Positions 58,037 to 64,000 of a stretch of 64,000 nucleotides of DNA are shown one piece after another; position 1 is the first letter of the stretch; each line of letters opens with the position of its first letter. The notes beneath the pieces are model-generated. The model did not search any database. It was not told the origin of the DNA and saw only the letters and a list, made by a program, of their open reading frames with translations. This DNA comes from UBA1847 sp942492205 (GTDB lineage Bacteria > Pseudomonadota > Gammaproteobacteria > Steroidobacterales > Woeseiaceae): the NCBI GenBank assembly GCA_942492205.1, contig CALODT010000001.1:1240001-1304000 (forward strand), given 5' to 3'. The position numbers and the translations under genes are program-made.

Positions 58037-60955
58037 ATGAAAATTTACAAATACCTTATTAGGGGGCTGTGTCTTGCCCTCGCACTTTCCACCTACTCAC
58101 TGCTTCCACAAGTAGCGGTCGCGCAGGATGCCGACGATACTGTTGAGGAAGTTGTCGTTACAGGCTCGCGAATTCGCCAGAATCCGCTGGATGCCAGGAC
58201 GCCCGTGCAGATACTCTCAGCGGAGGATTTGAAGGCGTCCGGCGACGTTTCGATCGGTGATTTCTTGCAGCGTCTGCCGATCGCGGGCTCTGCGATCAAT
58301 CGCTCGAACAACGCGTCCGGCAACCTCGGCTTCCCACCCGATGGCTCCGGCATTGGTGCGGGCTCTTCTGAGATTGACCTCAGGTACCTGTCATCAAAGC
58401 GCGTGCTGGTTCTTGTTGACGGACAGCGCTGGGTTCGAGGTTCGTCGGCAAGCGGTGTTTCCGGCGCGGTTGACCTGAACACGATCCCGGCTAACGCCAT
58501 CGGCCGTATTGAAGTGCTGCAGGACGGGGCGTCGACAATCTATGGCTCCGACGCCATCGCCGGCGTGGTCAACATCATTACCAAGGAAAATTACGACGGT
58601 CTGGATGTTTCCTATTACTACGGCCTCTATGACGAGGGTGACGGCAAGAGCCAGGAGTTCAACCTGTCGTTTGGCGCGCAGTCCGACAATGCCCGCATCC
58701 TGATCGCCACGAGCTATACCGAACAGGGCGACGTATCCGCGGCGGACAGGGATATATCAACGTTTCCGATCGCCGGCGTTCCCATTGGCGCCAGTTCTGG
58801 TACGCCGCAGGGCCGCTTCGCTTTTTACGATCCGCGCATTCCGGACCCACTGGGTGACGGCGCGAACTTCGTGAGCATTACCTTGAACGACGGCGTCCTG
58901 AACGATGGCGGGGCCAATATTCCGTTCTATGACGTCAACAATCCAACCGGCGGTGACTTCAATGCGTTCGATTTGTCGGATCGCTTCAACTACCAGCCCT
59001 TCAATCACCTGATGACGCCCAATGAGCGGGTGAATTTTTTCCTGAAGGGTGAATACGATCTCGCCGACAACATGATGTTTCGCCTGATGGCGACCTTCAA
59101 CAACCGGTCGTCACAAAACAGGGCGGCACCCGAGCCATTGTTTGCCGGACCGGGCGGCGGCGGTGGCGCCGTAATGGAGAACATCATCTTCCATGCGGAC
59201 AACATCTATAACCCGTTTGGAATCGACTTGGGCCCTGCTGAAATTCAGGACGGCTTCATCACGCGGCGCCCGATCGAGGCGGGACCGCGCATTTTCGATC
59301 AGAATGTTGATACCTACTATATTTCGGGCGGATTGTCGGGCGAGTTGGAAGCGAGTTCGTCCACATGGTACTGGGACGTAAACGCCAGCTGGTCGCAAAA
59401 CCAGGCGAACCAGCGTAAGCAAGGCGCTTTCAATGCGCGCAAACTGTCGCTTGCCGTGGGTGACCCGGCCGTCTGTGCCGTGAATCCGGGCTGCGTTCAG
59501 TTCAACTGGTTCGGCGGCCAGGGCCCGAGTGGCAACGGCTCTATTACCCAGGAAATGCTCGATTACGTGACCTTCACGCAGAAAGATGAGAGCGAGCAGG
59601 AAATGTTTGACGTCACCGCCAATATTTCGGGTGAGTTCGGCAATCTTCCAGGAGGTCCGGTGGGCGTGGCGTTTGGCTTCGAGTATCGCGATGAGGAAGG
59701 CTTCTTCGTTCCCGATTCCGTGGTCTCCAGCGGCGAGACGGCCGGCGTGCCGGCAAGCCCAACGGCGGGTTCGTATGACGTTACCGAGCTCTACGGTGAA
59801 GTCATTGCGCCGATCGTCGAGACCTTCGATGTCAGCGCAGCGGTCCGCTTCTCCGACTACGATCGAACCGGGTCGAACGATGTCATCAAGATTGGCGCGA
59901 ACTGGCGACCGATAGACGACCTGAACGTGCGCGCGAGTTTCTCGGAAGGTTTTCGGGCGCCGAACATCGGTGAGTTATTCAATACAGGATCCCGTTTCGA
60001 CGCATCGATAACGGATCCCTGCGATGCCGACGCGCTTGCCGTTACCCCGTCATTGCAGGCCAACTGTACAACGCTCGGTGTGCCGATCGGTTATCAGCAG
60101 CTGAACCCGCAAATCAGCGTTACGACCGGTGGCAATCTGTCGCTCACGCCCGAGGAGGCCGAGACGCTCACGTTTGGCCTGACCTGGGACGCAACGGGCA
60201 TCGCGGACAATATGAACTCGGTGGAAGGCATTACATTAGAGGCCAACTACTATGACATCACGGTCGACAACGCCATTCAGGCGCCGGATGCCGGCGACGT
60301 GCTGCTGCAATGTGTGCAAACGCTGAACCCCGCGTTTTGTGATCAGGTGACGCGTGTCGGCGCGACCGTTACCCGCATCGGCGGTGTACTGCAGAATATC
60401 GGTGGCATCGAGACGACCGGTTTCGACTGGACGGTCACGCTCAACTTCGAGCCGAACGATTGGGGCGAGTTCCGCGCGCGCTGGTCCAACACCCATTTGC
60501 TCGACTATGTGGAAATCGTGAATGGTCCGAACGGTCCGGTCAAAACCGATCGAGCGGGTACGGAACTCGGCTCGCCCGAGCGCGGTTTCGTAGAGTGGAA
60601 ATCCACGCTGATAGTGGACTGGACGAAGAACGACTGGTCGGTCGCTGTTACCAATCGCTACATTGACAGCATCACGGAGCAGTGCACCGGGCTGGTTGCC
60701 GATTTCGGTTTTTCGAATCTATGTACGACCCCTACAACTAACGAGATAGGTTCGAAGCTGTATACGGATATCCAGGTTTCCTGGAGTCCGTCTGGCGGCA
60801 GCAGCGACAGTCGCTGGACGGTCCAGGGAGGCGTTCAGAACGCGTTTGATACGAGTACGCCGATTTGTTTCAGCTGCGACCTGAACAGCTTCGACGGTAC
60901 CCTGCATCCAATCGCCGGGAGTTTCTTCTACGGACGGATCAACTTCTCGCTGTGA
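58037..60955 (+). CDS. TonB-dependent outer-membrane receptor
   Basis: A 972-residue receptor with signal peptide (1-32, ending VAVAQDADD), TonB box VEEVVVTGSRIR, plug domain with RVLVLVDGQRWVRGSSAS and the DGASTIYGSDAIAGVVNIIT motif, and a 22-strand barrel containing FSEGFRAPNIGELFN and ending FYGRINFSL. ATG at 58037 lies behind GGGGGAGCAACA. The plug ITKENYDGLDV and long extracellular loops suggest a substrate larger than a siderophore, possibly glycan or peptide. It is monocistronic with a perfect terminator. Confidence 0.94.
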   Translation: MKIYKYLIRGLCLALALSTYSLLPQVAVAQDADDTVEEVVVTGSRIRQNPLDARTPVQILSAEDLKASGDVSIGDFLQRLPIAGSAINRSNNASGNLGFPPDGSGIGAGSSEIDLRYLSSKRVLVLVDGQRWVRGSSASGVSGAVDLNTIPANAIGRIEVLQDGASTIYGSDAIAGVVNIITKENYDGLDVSYYYGLYDEGDGKSQEFNLSFGAQSDNARILIATSYTEQGDVSAADRDISTFPIAGVPIGASSGTPQGRFAFYDPRIPDPLGDGANFVSITLNDGVLNDGGANIPFYDVNNPTGGDFNAFDLSDRFNYQPFNHLMTPNERVNFFLKGEYDLADNMMFRLMATFNNRSSQNRAAPEPLFAGPGGGGGAVMENIIFHADNIYNPFGIDLGPAEIQDGFITRRPIEAGPRIFDQNVDTYYISGGLSGELEASSSTWYWDVNASWSQNQANQRKQGAFNARKLSLAVGDPAVCAVNPGCVQFNWFGGQGPSGNGSITQEMLDYVTFTQKDESEQEMFDVTANISGEFGNLPGGPVGVAFGFEYRDEEGFFVPDSVVSSGETAGVPASPTAGSYDVTELYGEVIAPIVETFDVSAAVRFSDYDRTGSNDVIKIGANWRPIDDLNVRASFSEGFRAPNIGELFNTGSRFDASITDPCDADALAVTPSLQANCTTLGVPIGYQQLNPQISVTTGGNLSLTPEEAETLTFGLTWDATGIADNMNSVEGITLEANYYDITVDNAIQAPDAGDVLLQCVQTLNPAFCDQVTRVGATVTRIGGVLQNIGGIETTGFDWTVTLNFEPNDWGEFRARWSNTHLLDYVEIVNGPNGPVKTDRAGTELGSPERGFVEWKSTLIVDWTKNDWSVAVTNRYIDSITEQCTGLVADFGFSNLCTTPTTNEIGSKLYTDIQVSWSPSGGSSDSRWTVQGGVQNAFDTSTPICFSCDLNSFDGTLHPIAGSFFYGRINFSL

Positions 60956-60981
60956 CGCACTGCATAGCCTAGAGGCGTTGA

Positions 60982-61010
60982 AAGCGGCCCCCGACGGGGC
61001 CGTTTTCTTT
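60982..61010 (+). terminator. Terminator of the TonB-dependent receptor gene
   Basis: A perfect 7-bp GC stem (60985-60991 with 60996-61002), extendable to 10 bp, is followed by TTTTCTTTT. It is 27 bases past the stop codon. Confidence 0.92.
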
Positions 61011-61015
61011 TGCAC

Positions 61016-61041
61016 AAAAGAAACCCCGCGCGTGGCGGGGT
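61016..61041 (-). terminator. Terminator of the minus-strand barrel gene
   Basis: A 7-bp stem (61023-61029 with 61035-61041) is followed on the minus strand by TTTCTTTT. It pairs head to head with the receptor terminator. Confidence 0.85.
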
Positions 61042-61064
61042 CTCAGATGCACGAAAAGTATTGC

Positions 61065-61634
61065 TTATCGGCCGAAATAGAACCGCCCGGACAATGTGTA
61101 GGACGATACGTCATCGCTCCAGTCACCGCTAAGGCCCAGCGCAAAGGCGTCAGTGAAGCTGTACAAACCACCTACGCCGAAGCCGGTGTCGCCGCCGCTG
61201 TCGCTGAGGTCGACGTAGTTGATGCCGGCATTCAGTTCGAGCGCTTCGCTCGCTGCGAAACGCAGGCCGACGCCGAGGCCCAGGCCATTGTCATCGACGC
61301 TGCCGAAGCCAGAGGCGTCGAGCTCGACGTATTGGTAGGAAATGCTCGCAACGAGATCGACCACCGGGGATAGTGTCGTATGCCAGCCAAGTCCGGCGCC
61401 CAGAGACGTCGCATCAATGCCAAAATCGAGCCCCGCGGCCTGGTAGCCGCCGAAGACATGAAAATCCTCGTTGATCGCGAAAGAGCCGGAAAGCCCAAAG
61501 CCATCGCCGTCAACATCGACATCATCGTACTCGACGTTGCCGTAGCTCAATTGGAAGAAGTTGTAGTCGAAGTCTTTCGCGCTGGCCGAAGCGGCGAACG
61601 CCAGAACCAGTATTGCCAGTATTGAACGCAACAT
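61065..61634 (-). CDS. Small outer-membrane beta-barrel protein
   Basis: A 189-residue protein from ATG 61634 (behind GGGAGAGCGCG) with signal peptide MLRSILAILVLAFAASASAK. The mature part alternates strands and Asp/Gly loops: FDYNFFQLSYGNVEYDDVDV, AINEDFHVFGGYQAAGLDFG, LVASISYQYVELDASGFGS and the closing SSYTLSGRFYFGR, ending in an aromatic-Gly-Arg. An eight-stranded barrel is likely. No function assigned. An earlier in-frame ATG (61661) only adds nine residues. Confidence 0.78.
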   Translation of the reverse strand: MLRSILAILVLAFAASASAKDFDYNFFQLSYGNVEYDDVDVDGDGFGLSGSFAINEDFHVFGGYQAAGLDFGIDATSLGAGLGWHTTLSPVVDLVASISYQYVELDASGFGSVDDNGLGLGVGLRFAASEALELNAGINYVDLSDSGGDTGFGVGGLYSFTDAFALGLSGDWSDDVSSYTLSGRFYFGR

Positions 61635-61652
61635 CGCGCTCTCCCTATTTAG

Positions 61653-61692
61653 TGTGCCCAAGAGTTAATGTGCCCGAGAGTTAATGTGCCCA
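61653..61692. repeat. Short tandem repeat upstream of the barrel gene
   Basis: A 16-base unit (TGTGCCCAAGAGTTAA) is present 2.5 times (61653-61668, 61669-61684 with one change, 61685-61692). It lies 19 bases upstream of the barrel start codon, within its likely 5' untranslated or promoter region. Confidence 0.85.
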
Positions 61693-61799
61693 GGAAACGT
61701 GAATGCTAGCGGCACCAGCAGCCAGCGGTGCGAATTGTGTCACAAATACGGACCGCGCCAGCTTATTGTTAAATGCCGGTCGCCGTCGCTGGCGTCGCG

Positions 61800-62306
61800 T
61801 TACAGCGAGTCCAGCAGGGCTTCGATTTCTTGTACCTGGCCCTCCAGCACAGGCTGAAACTTGCCTAGCGAGCAGCGCATGCCGGTATTCCATGTGCCGC
61901 CCCAGTGCCACGGCCAGCGCCGATACCATGGCCAGTCAAACCAGTCGGCAACCTGGAAGCTGTCCATGTCACACATACGTGAGGTGCCGAAGGACCGGAC
62001 CACCAGCACATCGCCATGGCGCAGGTCGTGACAACGCCCACGCAGCGTGTTTATCCAAAATCTGCCTTTGCGGCCTTCGAAGAGAATATGACGGTCGCCA
62101 AGCGGGCGGAAACTCCGGTATTCGTGCTCTGAGAGGCAGCGCTTGGTTTCCCCGTATTCGGCGGGATCGAGTTGCAGGCTCAGGATCTCGTCGATATCCG
62201 ACTCAACTTCCTGGCGTCTCGTCCCGGCATCCGGCGTGGTGGCACAGCCGGTCACGAGCAGAGCGGCGCAGGACAGAAGGCCAATGGCCGTTCGTGTCGT
62301 ACCCAT
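61800..62306 (-). CDS. DUF6491-like lipoprotein
   Basis: A 168-residue lipoprotein with signal MGTTRTAIGLLSCAALLVTG and lipobox VTGC. The body has CLSEHEYRSFRPLGDRHILF, GRFWINTLRGRCHDLRHGDV, RMCDMDSFQVADW and RCSLGKFQPV, i.e. paired cysteines spaced as in DUF6491 proteins. The tryptophan-rich segment WFDWPWYRRWPWHWGGTW is striking and may lie against the membrane. Function unknown. ATG at 62306. Confidence 0.78.
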   Translation of the reverse strand: MGTTRTAIGLLSCAALLVTGCATTPDAGTRRQEVESDIDEILSLQLDPAEYGETKRCLSEHEYRSFRPLGDRHILFEGRKGRFWINTLRGRCHDLRHGDVLVVRSFGTSRMCDMDSFQVADWFDWPWYRRWPWHWGGTWNTGMRCSLGKFQPVLEGQVQEIEALLDSL

Positions 62307-62706
62307 AGTTCGCTCCCTAGCTTCAATCTCATCAAGAACCTAACACGCGGTTTCGAGCGCCGACATACGTGATATGTGCAGTTCCCGTGGCCCGGGCCAG
62401 GGCTGGTCCCGGGCGGCAAGATGCTGGATCGAGGGGGTCTCAGGATGGGCAAAACCCGGTACTAGCGGGGTCGTAACGGAGACTGGCCGGCGGTTGCCGC
62501 CACCAGCGGCTTGACTCGAATCCCGGATGCAGAGATAGTCAAGCAGTGAAGCCTCTGTTGTCACAAAGCAACAGGGTTCCGTCGTCCGTCAACATGAGGC
62601 CCGGCACCGTATCGAGAAAGCTGCCGGGACAATAAAAAGTTTTCTTTTTATTCATAGGGTTACAGAATAAAGAACGGACTTACTACTTCGTTGGAGAGTC
62701 AATAAA
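62307..62706. other. Intergenic region upstream of the last TonB-dependent receptor, with inverted repeats
   Basis: Four hundred bases without a supported gene. Near the receptor are two inverted repeats: a 7-bp stem with a 15-base loop (62600-62606 with 62622-62628) and immediately after it a perfect 9-bp A/T palindrome AATAAAAAG/CTTTTTATT (62631-62639 with 62644-62652). These may form a regulatory hairpin or operator in the receptor's leader region. The ribosome site before ATG 62707 is weak (GGAG at 62692). Confidence 0.5.
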
Positions 62707-64000
62707 ATGAACGCAAGTTATGTCAAAACAGGGTACAGGGCAGTGGTCCTTGGCCTTCTACTGCCGCTAGCTGTTGCAGTTCCGCAACAAAGTTTTGCGC
62801 AAGACGGTGACGAGATGATCGAAGAAATCGTCACGACCGGCACACGTCGGGCCGATCGCTCGGCCACCGACTCACCGGTACCGATCGATGTGATTTCGGG
62901 TATGGAGTTCTCGCAGAACTCGTCATCGGACGTCCAGGACCTGTTGCGCTCTGCTGTTCCGTCATTTGACGTAAACACGCAGCCCATCAGCGACGCGGCT
63001 ACGGTTTCACGGCCCGCAAACGTTCGTGGCCTGTCACCGGACAACGTACTGGTACTGGTGAACGGCAAACGGCGTCACCGCGGTTCGGTTATCTCATTCC
63101 TCGGCGGCGGTATTTCTGATGGCGCCCAGGGCGTTGATATTTCATCCATCCCATCGCTCGCCCTCAAGCAGGTCGAAGTTCTCCGTGACGGTGCTTCCTC
63201 GCAGTACGGCTCCGACGCGATCGCCGGTGTTATCAACTTCGTCCTGAGAGACGGATCCGAAGGCTCTGAAGTGATGGTCAACTATGGCTCGACTTATGAG
63301 GGCGATGGTGACAACTATCGCGTTGCCGGCAACATTGGTTTGCCGCTTGGCAAATCGGGCTTCATCAATCTGACCGCCGAATTCAATGACGTTGAAGGTA
63401 CGGTCCGATCGGTGGTTCGTGACGACGTAATGGCGCTGATGGCCGCCGGCAATTCCGACGCCGGCGATTTTCGTACGATCAACTCGTACACGAGCGAAGT
63501 GCCACAGTACTGGGGTCAGCCGGATGTATCTGATGACATCAAGTTCTTTGTCAATTCGGGAATCGACCTGAGTGACAGCGCCGAACTTTACTTCTTCGGC
63601 AACTTTGCTCAGCGAACGGCGGAAGGCGGCTTTTTCTACCGCAACCCGACGAATCGTGGCGGCGTTTACGCCGGACCGCTGGTCGATCCGCTAACGGGTG
63701 CTCTCGATCCAAACGGCGTCGCTTCTGTACGCGTTGGTGACCTCGATGGTCTCGGCGTTGGCGGCGCATGTCCTGCCGGCATTCCGCTGACGGGCACAGA
63801 CGGCCTGATTCCGGATGCAGGCATCCTGGCGTTGGTAACGGGCGATGCGAACTGTTTCTCATTCGTTGAGACGATTCCTGGCGGCTTTGTTCCTCGCTTC
63901 GGTGGCGACAATGAAGACATGGCCATTGCCGTGGGCCTTCGTGGTGAGTTCGCTCTGGGCACAGGCCTGAGCTACGACTTCAGCGTCTCGAATGGCTCCA
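62707..64000 (+). CDS. TonB-dependent outer-membrane receptor, 5' part
   Basis: The frame is open from ATG 62707 to the right edge (about 431 codons). The signal peptide (about 1-32, GLLLPLAVAVPQQSFAQDGD) precedes the TonB box EEIVTTGTRRADRSATDSP. The plug domain includes VQDLLRSAVPSFDVNTQPIS, RGLSPDNVLVLVNGKRRHRG and the DGASSQYGSDAIAGVINFVL motif. Barrel strands follow (YFFGNFAQRTAEGGFFYRNP). It is a third, separate receptor type from the other two in this window: the RPANVRGLSPDNVLVLVNGK form is frequent in receptors tied to peptides or complex organic substrates. The C-terminal half is outside the window. Confidence 0.93.
   Translation, partial: MNASYVKTGYRAVVLGLLLPLAVAVPQQSFAQDGDEMIEEIVTTGTRRADRSATDSPVPIDVISGMEFSQNSSSDVQDLLRSAVPSFDVNTQPISDAATVSRPANVRGLSPDNVLVLVNGKRRHRGSVISFLGGGISDGAQGVDISSIPSLALKQVEVLRDGASSQYGSDAIAGVINFVLRDGSEGSEVMVNYGSTYEGDGDNYRVAGNIGLPLGKSGFINLTAEFNDVEGTVRSVVRDDVMALMAAGNSDAGDFRTINSYTSEVPQYWGQPDVSDDIKFFVNSGIDLSDSAELYFFGNFAQRTAEGGFFYRNPTNRGGVYAGPLVDPLTGALDPNGVASVRVGDLDGLGVGGACPAGIPLTGTDGLIPDAGILALVTGDANCFSFVETIPGGFVPRFGGDNEDMAIAVGLRGEFALGTGLSYDFSVSNGS

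Noticed and set aside
57946..58062. 37-codon ORF with an AGGAG site overlapping the receptor start
   Set aside because: Could be a leader peptide, but its sequence has no pattern and the overlap with the receptor may be chance.
1..64000. CRISPR array, prophage or insertion sequence
   Set aside because: No regularly spaced repeat-spacer array, transposase, integrase or phage structural gene was found. The only direct repeats are the tRNA-tail units, the 29-bp operator array and the 16-base tandem.

Overview
The window (about 57-60% GC by eye) looks like the chromosome of a free-living, probably marine, Gram-negative gammaproteobacterium. Supporting signs are three large TonB-dependent receptors, outer-membrane barrels, many exported c-type cytochromes, an RND efflux operon, a GGDEF/EAL protein and YceH, YbiI and YgbA homologues. 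The receptor and S9-peptidase families resemble those of Woeseia/Steroidobacter-type lineages, but that placement is inference.

Layout. 1-7 kb: the end of a fumarate-reductase-like flavoprotein with its separate tetrahaem cytochrome, two CNNM/CorC-type membrane proteins, a tRNA-Gly(CCC) with a truncated tRNA-Gly copy 1.6 kb away, and between them a small ORF plus a GNAT-like gene; then a cytochrome c lipoprotein and a barrel protein. 7-15.5 kb: two tandem S9 peptidases and a TonB-dependent receptor, all on the minus strand, each of the last two with a clear terminator, next to a MarR regulator. 15.6-22.8 kb: yceH, then an RND tripartite efflux operon whose TolC-like protein carries an N-terminal substrate-binding-like domain and whose pump gene is broken by one extra base. 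22.8-29.2 kb: DUF427, a 48-residue membrane peptide, a barrel protein, a binding-protein lipoprotein overlapping a GGDEF/EAL gene, a YbiI zinc-finger protein and an MFS exporter. 29.2-40.1 kb: a Rieske-glutamate synthase fusion, an SDR, a CsgG-type protein, an acidic exported protein, MarC, hydrolase and HEAT-like proteins, a coiled-coil HhH protein, a VOC protein and a serine hydrolase.

40.1-42.3 kb is the most unusual stretch. tRNA-Arg(UCG) is followed by tandem units of about 165-182 bp that each restart with the last 19 bases of the tRNA and carry their own terminator, an arrangement like the rtT repeats of the E. coli tyrT locus. After them come a G-rich low-complexity tract, a gene fragment, and a toxin-antitoxin pair whose toxin is stopped by an internal TAA.

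42.3-64 kb: exported catalase-peroxidase, a GH30 glycosidase lipoprotein, an oxidoreductase, c-type cytochromes, an acyl-CoA ligase, YgbA, AsnA, a DUF899 protein, a TonB-ExbD pair divergent from a PadR regulator across an operator-like region repeated every 29 bp, and two further TonB-dependent receptors, the last running off the window. Overall the genes point to an aerobic or microaerobic heterotroph that takes up macromolecular substrates through TonB-dependent receptors, degrades peptides and glycans outside the cytoplasm and uses several periplasmic haem proteins.
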